DNA from: Peterkaempfera sp044755465
GTDB taxonomy: Bacteria > Actinomycetota > Actinomycetes > Streptomycetales > Streptomycetaceae
Direction of reading: 5' to 3'
Assembly: GCF_044755465.1 (NCBI RefSeq)
Contig: NZ_JBIVRB010000001.1
Location: forward strand, 1,116,001 to 1,180,000
DNA length: 64,000 nt
The notes beneath the pieces are model-generated. The model saw nothing but the letters and a program-made list of their open reading frames with translations. It searched no databases and was not told the DNA's origin. Shown in pieces: positions 23,768 to 32,426 of this stretch; position 1 is the first letter of the stretch; each line of letters starts with the position of its first letter. A program made the translations under genes and the position numbers.

Positions 23768-24784
23768 GTGGCTATCAGTACCCGCAAGCCCGGGAATCCC
23801 GGGGGCCGTCCTGGCAAACCCGCACCCGCTGTGGCGAAATCCACAGCCTCCCGCAGCTCCCGTGCCCCCTCGGTTGCCCAGCTCAGAGCGTTCGCGGCGG
23901 TCGTGGACCACCGGCACTTCCGGGACGCGGCGGCGGCCATCGGCACCAGCCAGCCCGCCCTGTCCGGTGCGGTGGCCGCATTGGAGGAGACCCTCGGCGC
24001 GCAGCTGGTGGAACGCACCACCCGCAGGGTCATCATCACTCCGTTGGGCGAGCGCGTGGCGGAGCACGCGCGCCGGGTCCTCGCCTCACTGCACTCGCTG
24101 ACCGAGGAGGTGGAGGCCGCCCGCCGGCCGCTCACCGGTCCGCTGCACTTCGGCGTCATCCCCACCGTCGCGCCCTATCTGCTGCCCGCCGTGCTGCGGC
24201 TGGCCCGCGACAGCTACCCCGACCTCGAGTTGCAGGTCCACGAGGAGCGCACCGGCTCGCTGCTGGAGGGGCTGGCCGACGGCCGGCTGGACCTGCTGCT
24301 GCTGGCGCTGCCGGCCGGCGGCGGCCACCCGGTCCGGGAGATCCCGCTGTACGACGAGGACTTCATCCTGGTCACCCCGCCGGACCACCCGCTGGCCGGC
24401 CGGACCGACGTCCCCCGCGACGCGCTGCTCGACCTGGACTTGCTGCTGCTGGAGGAGGGCCACTGCCTGCGCGACCAGGCGTTGGACATCTGCCGGGACG
24501 TGGGCGCCGACCCGGCCGCCGCCGCCACCCGCGCCGCCGGGCTCTCCACCCTGGTCCAGCTGGTCGCGGGCGGCCTCGGGGCCACCCTGCTGCCCGCCAC
24601 CGCGCTGGACGTGGAGTCCGGCCGGGCCGGCCGGCTGGCCGCCACCCGGTTCGCCGCCCCGGCCCCCGGCCGCCGGATCGGGCTGCTCTGCCGGGCCGGG
24701 TCCGCCCGCACCGCCGAGTACGACCGGTTCGCCGCCTCGCTGCGGGAGGTCCTGCGGCCGCTGCCGGTGCGGATCATCGGCTGA
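23768..24784 (+). CDS. oxyR: Hydrogen-peroxide sensor OxyR (LysR family)
   Basis: A 338-residue LysR-type activator. A basic N-terminal extension of about 30 residues precedes the helix-turn-helix (SVAQLRAFAAVVDHRHFRDA, then TSQPALSGAVAALEE, residues about 35-75). The effector domain has the redox pair EEGHCLRDQALDIC: by my count C233 and C242, nine apart like C199/C208 of E. coli OxyR. Peroxide oxidises this pair to a disulfide and switches on ahpCD. GTG 23768 sits only about 18 nt after the -10 hexamer, so the leader is very short; a start nearer the HTH is possible. A 20-bp hairpin follows the stop. Confidence 0.95.
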   Translation: MAISTRKPGNPGGRPGKPAPAVAKSTASRSSRAPSVAQLRAFAAVVDHRHFRDAAAAIGTSQPALSGAVAALEETLGAQLVERTTRRVIITPLGERVAEHARRVLASLHSLTEEVEAARRPLTGPLHFGVIPTVAPYLLPAVLRLARDSYPDLELQVHEERTGSLLEGLADGRLDLLLLALPAGGGHPVREIPLYDEDFILVTPPDHPLAGRTDVPRDALLDLDLLLLEEGHCLRDQALDICRDVGADPAAAATRAAGLSTLVQLVAGGLGATLLPATALDVESGRAGRLAATRFAAPAPGRRIGLLCRAGSARTAEYDRFAASLREVLRPLPVRIIG

Positions 24785-24787
24785 CCG

Positions 24788-24830
24788 CCCGCCCGGTTCC
24801 GTCCACAGCCTGTGGACGGAGCCGGGCGGG
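24788..24830. terminator. Bidirectional terminator between oxyR and the MFS gene
   Basis: A 20-bp stem (24788-24807 with 24811-24830, one G-U pair) closes on a 3-nt loop. It starts 4 nt after the oxyR stop and lies just beyond the convergent MFS gene. Confidence 0.88.
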
Positions 24831-24848
24831 CCAGTCAGCAGTAACCAG

Positions 24849-26066
24849 TCAGCAGTCGGCGGCGGTCGGCTCGCCGGTCGGCTGCGGCGCGGCGGCCCCG
24901 GCCACCAGCCGCGACCCGGACCGCCCACCCCGGTCCACCGCCCAGGACGTGATGGCCAGCAGCGTCCCCAGCCCGGCCAGGCCCGCGCCCACCAGGGCCG
25001 GGGAGGTCCACCCCAGACCGGCCGAGATCGCCAGGCCGCCGAACCAGGCACCCTGGGCGTTGGCCAGGTTGAACGCGCCCTGCAAGGTGGCCGACGCCAG
25101 CGTCGGGGCGTGCCGCGCCTTCTCCATCACCAGGGTCTGCACCGTCGGCACGATGGCGAACCCGAAGACGCCGACCAGCATCACCGTCAGCGCCGCCGAC
25201 CACTCGGTGTGCGCGGTGAACGCGAAGGCGGCCAGAGTGAGCGTCAGCAGGACGAACGCCGCGCAGACACTGGGCCGCAGCGCCCGGTCGGCCGCCCAGC
25301 CGCCCACCGCGTTGCCGATCGTCATCCCGACCCCGAACAGCGCCAGCACCAGCGTCATCGACCCGGGGGCGAACCCCGCCACCTCGGTCATCAGCGGCGC
25401 GATGTAGCTGTAGCAGGCGAAGAAGCCGCCGCAGCCGAAGATCACCGTGGCCAGCGCCAGCCAGAGCTGGCCGCTGCGGAACGCCGACAGCTCACGGCGC
25501 AGCCCGGCGTGCTCATGGCTCGGCAGCGCGGGCATCAGCCGGGCGATGGCGGCGGTGCCCAGCGCGCCGATCGCCACCACCACCAGCATCGTCGCCCGCC
25601 AGCCCAGGTGCTGGCCCAGCAGGGTGGCGCTGGGCACGCCCACGATGTTGGCGACCGTCAGCCCGGCGAACATCACCGACACCGCTCGGGCCCGCAGGTG
25701 CGGCGCGGCCAGCTCGGCCGCCGCCACCGCCCCGGCGCCGAAGAACGCGCCGTGCGGCAGCCCGGTGACCAGCCGCGAGGCGGCCAGCGACCAGAAGTTC
25801 GGCGAGATCGCGCAGAGCAGGTTGCCGAGGGTGAACAGCCCCGCCAGGCCCACCAGCACGGTCTTGCGGGGCAGCCGGGCGGCGGCCCCGGTGAGCAGCG
25901 GGGCGCCGAGCACCACGCCGACCGCATAGGCGGAGATCAGCCAGCCGGCCTTGGGGATGGACACCGAGAGGTCTCCGGCGACCTGCGGCAGCAGGCCCAT
26001 CGCGGCGAACTCGGTGGTGCCGATGCCGAAGGCGGTGACGGCCAGGGCGAGGAGCGCCAGAGGCAT
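24849..26066 (-). CDS. DHA1-family MFS exporter (AraJ/CmlR-like)
   Basis: A 405-residue transporter with about 12 hydrophobic helices. Typical motifs: GTTEFAAMGLLPQVAGDL in helix 1 (DHA1 sugar-efflux/chloramphenicol-resistance subgroup), LPRKTVLVGL in the motif-A loop, and LPHGAFFGAGAVAAAEL in helix 4. Such proteins export sugars, purines or drugs. ATG 26066 has GGAG about 11 nt upstream; spacing is long, so the start is moderately sure. The end of the gene carries a 14-bp direct repeat (CCAGTCAGCAGT type, 24831-24857) that extends the tail. It is a single transcription unit converging on oxyR. Confidence 0.85.
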   Translation of the reverse strand: MPLALLALAVTAFGIGTTEFAAMGLLPQVAGDLSVSIPKAGWLISAYAVGVVLGAPLLTGAAARLPRKTVLVGLAGLFTLGNLLCAISPNFWSLAASRLVTGLPHGAFFGAGAVAAAELAAPHLRARAVSVMFAGLTVANIVGVPSATLLGQHLGWRATMLVVVAIGALGTAAIARLMPALPSHEHAGLRRELSAFRSGQLWLALATVIFGCGGFFACYSYIAPLMTEVAGFAPGSMTLVLALFGVGMTIGNAVGGWAADRALRPSVCAAFVLLTLTLAAFAFTAHTEWSAALTVMLVGVFGFAIVPTVQTLVMEKARHAPTLASATLQGAFNLANAQGAWFGGLAISAGLGWTSPALVGAGLAGLGTLLAITSWAVDRGGRSGSRLVAGAAAPQPTGEPTAADC

Positions 26067-26194
26067 GGGGGAGGTGCTCCCTACGACAACGGGGGCGGAC
26101 AGGACGGAGCCGCGCCGTGTCGGCGGTGACACAGCGCGGCTCCTCCAGCGAACCATCCGCGCCCGCCCGGCATTCCCGGGCCCCGGGCCGGCCC

Positions 26195-27592
26195 TCAGGG
26201 CCTGGTCATCCGCAGGACGTCCAGCGCCTCGTCCAACTGCTGCTCGGTGAGGGTGCCCCGGGCCACATGGCCGCGCTCCAGCACCACCTGCCGGATCGTC
26301 TTGCGCTCCGCCAGCGACTGCTTGGCGACCTTGGCCGCCTCCTCGTAGCCGAGGTACCGGTTGAGCGGGGTGACCACGGAGGGTGAGGACTCCGCGTACT
26401 CCCGCAGCCGCTCCTCGTTGGCGGTGACGCCGTCCACCGTACGGTCGGCCAGCAGCCGGGCGACACTGGCCAGCAGCCGGATCGACTCCAGCACATTGCG
26501 GGCGATCACCGGCAGCATCACATTGAGCTCGAAGCTGCCCGAGGCACCGGCCAGCGCCACCGTGGCGTCATTGCCCATCACCTGGGCCGCGACCATGGCG
26601 GTGGCCTCCGGGATCACCGGGTTGACCTTGCCCGGCATGATCGAGGAACCGGGCTGGAGGTCGGGCAGGTTGATCTCGCCCAGGCCGGTGCGCGGGCCGG
26701 AGCCCATCCAGCGCAGATCATTGGCGATCTTGGTGAAGCCGACCGCGACGGTACGCAGTTGGCCGCTCAGCTCCACCAGCCCGTCCCGGGCGCCCTGCGC
26801 CTCGAAGTGGTCGCGCGCCTCGGTCAGCGGCAGCCCGGTGGTCCGGGCCACCGACTCGATCACCGCCGCCGCGAAGCCGGGCGGGGTGTTGATGCCCGTC
26901 CCCACCGCCGTGCCGCCGAGCGGCAGCTCGGCGACCCGGGGCAGCGTGGCCCGCAGCCGCTCGATGCCGTACCGGACCTGCGCCGCATAGCCGCCGAACT
27001 CCTGGCCGAGGGTGACCGGGGTCGCGTCCATCAGATGCGTACGCCCCGCCTTCACCACCTGCGCGAACTCCGCCGCCTTGCGCTCCAGCGCGACCGCCAG
27101 CCGCTCCAGCGCCGGGACCAGGTCGCCGGTGACGGCGGCCGTGGCGGCGATGTGGATGGAGGACGGGAAGACGTCGTTGGACGACTGGCTGGCGTTGACG
27201 TCGTCATTGGGGTGGACCGGCCGGCCCAGCCGCTCACCGGCCAGGGTGGCGATCACCTCGTTGGCGTTCATGTTGGAGGAGGTGCCGGAGCCGGTCTGGA
27301 AGACGTCCACCGGGAACTGGTCGTCCCAGCGGCCCCGGGCCACCTCGGCCGCCGCGTCCCGGATCGCCTCGGCCACGTCCCGGTCCAGCACGCCCAGCTC
27401 GGCGTTGACCTCGGCGGCGGCGGCCTTGATCCGGGCCAGCGCCTCGATCTGGGCCCGCTCCAGCCGCCCGCCGGACACCGGGAAGTTCTCCACCGCCCGC
27501 TGGGTCTGCGCCCGCCACTTGGCTGCGGCGGGCACCCGGACCTCGCCCATCGAGTCATGCTCGATCCGGTACCCGCCCTCACTGCCGGCCAT
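26195..27592 (-). CDS. fumC: Class II fumarate hydratase
   Basis: A 465-residue iron-independent fumarase of the aspartase/fumarase superfamily, converting fumarate to malate. Signature blocks: TGSGTSSNMNANEVIA, NDDVNASQSSNDVFPSS, KAGRTHLMDATPVTLGQEFG and the catalytic serine loop GSSIMPGKVNPVIPE. ATG 27592 follows GGGAGG. A class I fumarase lies 1.3 kb away, so the organism has both classes, with oxygen- and iron-insensitive activity provided here. Length matches the family (about 460-470). Confidence 0.96.
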   Translation of the reverse strand: MAGSEGGYRIEHDSMGEVRVPAAAKWRAQTQRAVENFPVSGGRLERAQIEALARIKAAAAEVNAELGVLDRDVAEAIRDAAAEVARGRWDDQFPVDVFQTGSGTSSNMNANEVIATLAGERLGRPVHPNDDVNASQSSNDVFPSSIHIAATAAVTGDLVPALERLAVALERKAAEFAQVVKAGRTHLMDATPVTLGQEFGGYAAQVRYGIERLRATLPRVAELPLGGTAVGTGINTPPGFAAAVIESVARTTGLPLTEARDHFEAQGARDGLVELSGQLRTVAVGFTKIANDLRWMGSGPRTGLGEINLPDLQPGSSIMPGKVNPVIPEATAMVAAQVMGNDATVALAGASGSFELNVMLPVIARNVLESIRLLASVARLLADRTVDGVTANEERLREYAESSPSVVTPLNRYLGYEEAAKVAKQSLAERKTIRQVVLERGHVARGTLTEQQLDEALDVLRMTRP

Positions 27593-27768
27593 CGCGTGCC
27601 TCCCTCTCTCGGTCTGTCCGACCCAGCGCCCGTTGACGCCGGATCTGTTCCCCGGCCCCGGCCGAACAGGGCCGATGCGCGGCGGATTAGGCCGTTGGGA
27701 TTCATCGGCATATCTAAGGACCCCCGAATGCCGCAATGCCGACTCCGCCGGGGTGTCGTTGAGGTGGC

Positions 27769-28014
27769 GTGACCTCTCCCTCTCTCATCCCCACGCCGGC
27801 GTCCGGGACGCATCACGACGAGGGCTGCTCCCGGCTGGGGGAGTGGCTGTTCGTGCCGCCGCCGAAGGACGACCCGGACGGCGTCGGGGTGGCCTGCCTG
27901 GAGCGCGATGGTGAGCAGGTACGGCTGGAGTACAGCACCTGGCTGGTCGCGGACTTCGCCCGGCTGATCCGGGAGTTGGAGGCCGACTTCTCCCGGCGGA
28001 TCGGCGGCGGATGA
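27769..28014 (+). CDS. Small conserved-looking hypothetical protein
   Basis: An 81-residue soluble protein. Acidic and aromatic, with SRLGEWLFVPPPKDDPDGVG, a strand-like QVRLEYSTWLVADFARL and a terminal helix LIRELEADFSRRI. The start GTG 27769 has GAGGTGG just upstream. Codon bias and GC fit the neighbours, which supports a real gene. It diverges from fumC and precedes a DUF2637 gene on the same strand. Function unknown. Confidence 0.6.
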   Translation: MTSPSLIPTPASGTHHDEGCSRLGEWLFVPPPKDDPDGVGVACLERDGEQVRLEYSTWLVADFARLIRELEADFSRRIGGG

Positions 28015-28123
28015 CCGGATTCGTCGGAAGAACGGTTCAACGGAAGAACGCCCCGGAAACCAGCCCCCACCGAATCCAGCCCTCCACCACCGAAAGCCCA
28101 GTGCGAAAGGCGGCGCAAGCGCC

Positions 28124-28876
28124 ATGTACGACACCCGGGAGGCATTCCTGCCGTTCGGCGGGATGGGCCACGAGGATTTCGCACCCGAGCCGCACGCCAC
28201 CACCTACCAGCAGAGCGGCTGGTACCTGGGCGTGCCGCTGCGCGACGTACCGCACTCCTACAGCCCCATCGGGGACCTGCTGGACACCGGTCGGGACCCG
28301 GTCGCGGGCTACATCCCGCCGCCGCGCAGCGCCGAGCAGGACGGCGGCAGCCGGTCCGCCACCGGCTACGACGCGCCGCGCCCCCGGCGCCCGGTGCCGC
28401 ACCGGCGCCGCCGGCCGCGCCCGCCGCTGGCGTCCTGGAACCAGCTCACCAGCTCGGTCTTCGCGGTACTGACCGTCTGCACGGTGACCGCCGTCAGCGT
28501 GCTGGGCTGGATCTTCTCGTATGAGCCGCTGCGGCGGCTGGCGGCCGCCCATGTCGGCAGCGGGCTGGCCGCGCTGTGGCCGGTGATCATCTACGGGCCG
28601 TGGTTCGTCGCCTCGCTGTCCATCCTGCGGGCGGCGCTGGACCGGCGGCGGATCGCGCACTCCTGGGTGGTGCTGGGCCTGTTCTCCGGCCTGGCGGCGG
28701 GGCTCTGCGTGGCCTCCGCCGCCGAGACGCTCTCCAACATGATCGTGGCCGGGCTGCCGCCGATCACCGCGGTGGTCTCCTTCCACCAGCTGGTCCGCCA
28801 GCTCACCGCCACCCGCCGCGCCCGGCACCGGCCCACCGGCACACTGCCGCCGCAGGGCGCCAAGGGCCGCACCTGA
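28124..28876 (+). CDS. DUF2637 membrane protein
   Basis: A 250-residue protein. The N-terminal 105 residues are hydrophilic, with Tyr/His/Pro-rich and then Arg-rich segments (PRRPVPHRRRRPRPP). Four transmembrane helices follow at about residues 118-225 (SSVFAVLTVCTVTAVSVLGW, VGSGLAALWPVIIYGPWFVA, a third near VVLGLFSGLAAGLCVASAAE, a fourth near IVAGLPPITAVVSF). This layout fits the actinobacterial DUF2637/SpdB-like family, whose plasmid members act in conjugative spread; chromosomal members are uncharacterised. ATG 28124 begins MYDTREAFLPFGG. A terminator hairpin follows. Confidence 0.72.
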   Translation: MYDTREAFLPFGGMGHEDFAPEPHATTYQQSGWYLGVPLRDVPHSYSPIGDLLDTGRDPVAGYIPPPRSAEQDGGSRSATGYDAPRPRRPVPHRRRRPRPPLASWNQLTSSVFAVLTVCTVTAVSVLGWIFSYEPLRRLAAAHVGSGLAALWPVIIYGPWFVASLSILRAALDRRRIAHSWVVLGLFSGLAAGLCVASAAETLSNMIVAGLPPITAVVSFHQLVRQLTATRRARHRPTGTLPPQGAKGRT

Positions 28877-28896
28877 CGGCCGGGGTGCTGACGGCC

Positions 28897-28925
28897 GGGG
28901 CCCGCACCGGTTCGGTACGGGCCCC
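28897..28925. terminator. Hairpin between the DUF2637 gene and class I fumarase
   Basis: Arms 28897-28909 and 28913-28925 pair with one mismatch around a GTT loop. It serves two convergent genes. Confidence 0.8.
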
Positions 28926-28945
28926 TCACGCATGCCGTGCGCCGG

Positions 28946-30613
28946 TCAGCTGCGGGAGCGGACCGGGATCGAGCCGACGAAGGTCTGCGACGGGGTCAGC
29001 GAGGTGAAGAAGTCGTTGCCCTTGTCGTCCACCACGATGAACGCCGGGAAGTCCTCCACCTCGATCCGCCAGACCGCCTCCATGCCCAGCTCGGCGTACT
29101 CCAGCACCTCCACCTTGCGGATGCAGTCCTGGGCCAGCCGGGCCGCCGGGCCGCCGATGGAGCCCAGGTAGAAGCCGCCGTGCTCGGCGCAGGCGTCGGT
29201 GACCTGCTGCGAGCGGTTGCCCTTGGCCAGCATCACCATGGAGCCGCCCGCCGCCTGGAACTGCTGGACGTAGGAGTCCATCCGGCCCGCCGTGGTCGGG
29301 CCGAAGGAGCCGGAGGCGTAGCCCTCGGGGGTCTTGGCCGGGCCCGCGTAGTACACCGGGTGGTCCCGCAGGTACTGCGGCATGCCCTCGCCCGCGTCCA
29401 GCCGCTCCTTGATCTTGGCGTGCGCGATGTCGCGGGCCACCACCAGCGTCCCGGTGAGCGACAGCCGGGTCTTGACCGGGTGCTTGGACAGCTCGGCGCG
29501 GATCTCGCTCATCGGCCGGTCGAGGTCGACCCGGACCACGGTGTCGTCCAACTGCTCGTCGGTGGTCTCCGGCAGGTACTTGGCCGGGTCGCGCTCCAGC
29601 TGCTCCAGGAAGACGCCCTCGGCGGTGATCTTGCCCAGCGCCTGCCGGTCGGCGGAGCAGGAGACGGCGATGGCCACCGGGCAGGAGGCGCCGTGCCGGG
29701 GCAGCCGGACCACCCGTACGTCGTGGCAGAAGTACTTGCCGCCGAACTGCGCGCCGATGCCGATCCGCTGGGTCAGCTCATGGACCTTCTGCTCCAGCTC
29801 CAGGTCCCGGAAGCCGTGGCCGACCGGGGAGCCCTCGGTGGGCAGGCTGTCCAGGTAGTGCGCGGAGGCGTACTTGGCCGTCTTCAGCGCGAACTCGGCG
29901 CTGGTGCCGCCCACCACGATCGCCAGGTGGTACGGCGGGCAGGCGGCGGTGCCCAGCGAGCGGATCTTCTGCTCCAGGAAGGCCAGCATGCCGGCCTCGT
30001 TGAGGACGGCCTTGGTCTCCTGGTACAGGAAGGACTTGTTGGCGCTGCCGCCGCCCTTGGCCATGTAGAGGAACTTGTAGGCGTCGCCGTCGGTGGCGTA
30101 CAGCTCGATCTGCGCGGGCAGGTTGGAGCCGGTGTTCCGCTCGTCCCACATGGTCAGCGGCGCCATCTGGGAGTAGCGCAGGTTCAGCTTGGTGTACGCG
30201 TCGTACACGCCGCGCGAGATGGCCTCCTCGTCGCCGCCGGCCGTCAGCACCTGCTGCCCGCGCTTGCCCATCACGATCGCGGTGCCGGTGTCCTGGCACA
30301 TCGGCAGCACGCCGCCGGCCGAGATGTTGGCGTTCTTCAGCAGGTCCAGCGCCACGAAGCGGTCGTTGGGGCTGGCCTCCGGGTCGTCCAGGATGCGGCG
30401 CAGCTGGGCGAGGTGGGCGGGGCGCAGGTAGTGCGAGATGTCGTGCATCGCCTCGGCGGTGAGCAGGCGCAGCGCCTCCGGCTCGACCTGGAGGAAGCGG
30501 CGGCCGCCGGCCTCGAAGGTGGACACCCCCTCGGTGGTGACCAGGCGATACGGGGTGGGGTCGGCACCCAGCGGGAGAAGGTCGGAGTAGGCGAAGTCTG
30601 GCATGGCGGCCAT
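28946..30613 (-). CDS. Class I fumarate hydratase (4Fe-4S)
   Basis: A 555-residue single-chain iron-sulfur fumarase, with alpha and beta parts fused. Cluster-binding cysteines appear in GVLPMCQDTGTAIV (about residue 105), HGASCPVAIAVSCSADR, and near AACPPYHLAIVVGGTSAE. The C-terminal beta domain has GPTTAGRMDSYVQQ and GGPAARLAQDCIRKVE. It hydrates fumarate to malate in the TCA cycle and is oxygen-sensitive. ATG 30613 has GAGGAA about 9 nt upstream; ATG 30604 is an alternative. The paralogous class II enzyme lies nearby. Confidence 0.95.
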   Translation of the reverse strand: MAAMPDFAYSDLLPLGADPTPYRLVTTEGVSTFEAGGRRFLQVEPEALRLLTAEAMHDISHYLRPAHLAQLRRILDDPEASPNDRFVALDLLKNANISAGGVLPMCQDTGTAIVMGKRGQQVLTAGGDEEAISRGVYDAYTKLNLRYSQMAPLTMWDERNTGSNLPAQIELYATDGDAYKFLYMAKGGGSANKSFLYQETKAVLNEAGMLAFLEQKIRSLGTAACPPYHLAIVVGGTSAEFALKTAKYASAHYLDSLPTEGSPVGHGFRDLELEQKVHELTQRIGIGAQFGGKYFCHDVRVVRLPRHGASCPVAIAVSCSADRQALGKITAEGVFLEQLERDPAKYLPETTDEQLDDTVVRVDLDRPMSEIRAELSKHPVKTRLSLTGTLVVARDIAHAKIKERLDAGEGMPQYLRDHPVYYAGPAKTPEGYASGSFGPTTAGRMDSYVQQFQAAGGSMVMLAKGNRSQQVTDACAEHGGFYLGSIGGPAARLAQDCIRKVEVLEYAELGMEAVWRIEVEDFPAFIVVDDKGNDFFTSLTPSQTFVGSIPVRSRS

Positions 30614-30800
30614 CTGCGGGTGTTCCTCACTGACTGCGGTCTGTCCGGCACCGCGGTCTGTCCGGCGGCATCGACGAAGCGCCTCCCAGGTTAGATCCCC
30701 GCCGCCGGTGCGCCGGGGGCAGGTGGCCTCCGGTGAGCGGAGTCACCCGCCGCGTCCCGATCGGGTGTTCGGAGCCTGCCCGGCTGGCTACGCTGGCCCT

Positions 30801-31541
30801 GTGGACAACTCGCCTGCCCAGGACCCTCGTGCCCAGGACCCCACCGCCGAGCGCACCCCGCCGGCGGTCCCGATGACCAAGCCGGCGGCCAAGCCCGCGG
30901 CCAAGCCGACCTTCGCCGAGCCGGAGCTGCGCGCTTCGGACGCCGACCGCGAACGGGTGGCGGAGGTCCTGCGGGACGCCTTCGCCGACGGTCGGCTCGA
31001 CGTGGTGGAGCACGCCGAGCGGATCGAGGCGGTGTACGCCGCCAAGACCCTCGGTGAGCTGGAGCCGCTCACCCGCGACCTCCCGGCGCACCGCCCGGCC
31101 GCCGCCCCCCGGCCCGCCCCCGCCCCGGCCGAGCCCGGCCCCCGGCTGCCCCCGGCCCGCGACTACGCCCCGACGGCGGTGGCGATCTTCGGCGGGGCGA
31201 CCCGCAAGGGCCGCTGGCGGGTCGGGTCGCGGATCAAGGCGGTGGCGGTCTTCGGCGGGGTGGACATCGACCTCACCGACGCGGTCTTCGAGTCGCCCGA
31301 GGTGGTGATCGAGGTGGCGGCCGTCTTCGGCGGCGTGACGGTCAAGGTGCCGGAGAACGTCTCGCTGCACGGCAGCGGCGTCGGCATCTTCGGCGGCTTC
31401 GACGTGCGCGAGCAGACGGCGGACGACCCGTACGCGCCGGTGGTGCGGGTGCGCGGCGCGGCGATCTTCGGCGGCTGCGAGGCCCGGCCGAAGCGGGGCA
31501 AGATGCTCAAGGAGTGGGTCCGCAGGCAGTTGGAGGGGTAG
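30801..31541 (+). CDS. DUF1707 / LiaF-like envelope-stress protein
   Basis: A 246-residue protein. A disordered Pro/Lys N-terminus is followed by a DUF1707 domain (about residues 35-90: LRASDADRERVAEVLRDAF, DGRLDVVEHAERIEAVYAAK, TLGELEPLTRDLP). A C-terminal LiaF/DUF2154-type beta solenoid has repeated FGG turns (AIFGGATRKG, AVFGGVDIDLTDA, AVFGGVTVKVPENV, GIFGGFDV). No transmembrane helix, unlike true LiaF. Such proteins are tied to cell-wall stress signalling or are predicted DNA binders. GTG 30801 is preceded by TACGCT ending exactly 6 nt upstream with no ribosome-binding site: leaderless. Confidence 0.82.
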   Translation: MDNSPAQDPRAQDPTAERTPPAVPMTKPAAKPAAKPTFAEPELRASDADRERVAEVLRDAFADGRLDVVEHAERIEAVYAAKTLGELEPLTRDLPAHRPAAAPRPAPAPAEPGPRLPPARDYAPTAVAIFGGATRKGRWRVGSRIKAVAVFGGVDIDLTDAVFESPEVVIEVAAVFGGVTVKVPENVSLHGSGVGIFGGFDVREQTADDPYAPVVRVRGAAIFGGCEARPKRGKMLKEWVRRQLEG

Positions 31542-31843
31542 CCGGACCGGACGGCCGCGCGGGGAGGGGCGTACGGGGGGCGTGATCGGCGCATGTGCCA
31601 GCAGCACTTGCCTCTTTCAGTGCGCTCCGCGTACTTGACAATTCGGCACAACGACTTGGGCGGCAAGTGCGTGCGGTGTGCATGAATCGCCGGAACGCCG
31701 GGTAGTTCCTCCTGCACATCGTCTGTTGCGCGGCTGCGAGGTTCCGCAGGGGCTGCCACTCGGCCAGGGGTAACTGCGGAGCGTGTACGCCTGGCCGCGC
31801 ACCGACACGAGCCTCCCCGCCGAGCCGTCGTCAGGAGTACGCC
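31542..31843. other. 302-nt regulatory gap upstream of the WhiB-like gene
   Basis: A TTGACA hexamer (31635-31640) lies between two arms of a 9-bp inverted repeat, GCACTTGCC (31604-31612) and GGCAAGTGC (31662-31670), 49 nt apart. They may be paired operator half-sites or a long stem. I see no convincing -10 at standard spacing, so the promoter is not fixed. The last 100 nt contain no clear element. Confidence 0.45.
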
Positions 31844-32257
31844 GTGCTGCACCCGATCGAGTCCACCAAGAGCGCCACCGACCAGAGCGTTCCGGGTCAG
31901 TTCAGCCCGAGCCAGCACGGTCAGCAGCCCGGCCAGCACGCCCCGGGTGACGACAGCCCCTGGCACTCCGGAGCCGCCTGCCGGCGGGACGAAGCCGGCC
32001 TGTTCTTCGCGCCGTCCAAGGAGCCGACGGCCGCCCGGCTGGCCCGCGAGGAGGCGGCCAAGCGGGTGTGCGCCCGCTGCCCGGTGCTGCTGGAGTGCCG
32101 TGAGCACGCCCTCGCGCAGCCGGAGCCGTACGGCGTCTGGGGCGGGCTGACCGCCGCCGAGCGCCGGGTGGTGCTGGCGCGCCGCCGACGCCGGGAGGTG
32201 GAGCTGCGGGCCGATGTGCAGCGGGCCACCCGGGGGCGCATCGCGGCTGCGGGCTGA
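31844..32257 (+). CDS. WhiB-like (Wbl) iron-sulfur regulator
   Basis: A 137-residue Wbl protein. Four cysteines bind a 4Fe-4S cluster: C46 (SGAACRRDE), then C76, C79 and C85 (VCARCPVLLEC). The GVWGG turn follows at about residues 97-101, then a basic RRRRRE tail that contacts DNA. Wbl proteins bind the principal sigma factor and act as redox- or NO-sensitive regulators of development and stress. The start GTG 31844 follows AGGAG. Its place between the fumarase/DUF1707 genes and glpX matches, from memory, wblI of S. coelicolor. N-terminal residues 1-40 are Gln/Pro-rich and probably disordered. Confidence 0.9.
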   Translation: MLHPIESTKSATDQSVPGQFSPSQHGQQPGQHAPGDDSPWHSGAACRRDEAGLFFAPSKEPTAARLAREEAAKRVCARCPVLLECREHALAQPEPYGVWGGLTAAERRVVLARRRRREVELRADVQRATRGRIAAAG

Positions 32258-32294
32258 GCGCGGGCCGTACGGGGGCGGACCGGCCGGGCCGGGC

Positions 32295-32343
32295 GGCGCC
32301 GGCGGGGCTCCGGAGGTGATCACTCCGGGGCGCCGCCGGCGCC
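32295..32343. terminator. Bidirectional terminator between the wbl gene and glpX
   Basis: Two roughly 21-nt arms (32295-32315 and 32323-32343) pair with a few mismatches around a short loop containing TGATCA. It lies between convergent genes. Confidence 0.82.
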
Positions 32344-32375
32344 GGTCGTGTCTGCGGCGCCGAGTGGGCCGGCCG

Positions 32376-32426
32376 TCAGTCGGCGCGGTCCCTCAGTTGG
32401 CGCGGTCCCTCAGTTGGCGCGGTCGA
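32376..32426. repeat. 17-bp tandem triplication covering the glpX stop codon
   Basis: TCAGTTGGCGCGGTCCC-type units start at 32376, 32393 and 32410. The third copy contains the real stop codon (TCA on this strand), so on the minus strand ...CGCGCCAACTGA is copied twice more beyond the gene end. One copy differs by one base. Confidence 0.9.
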
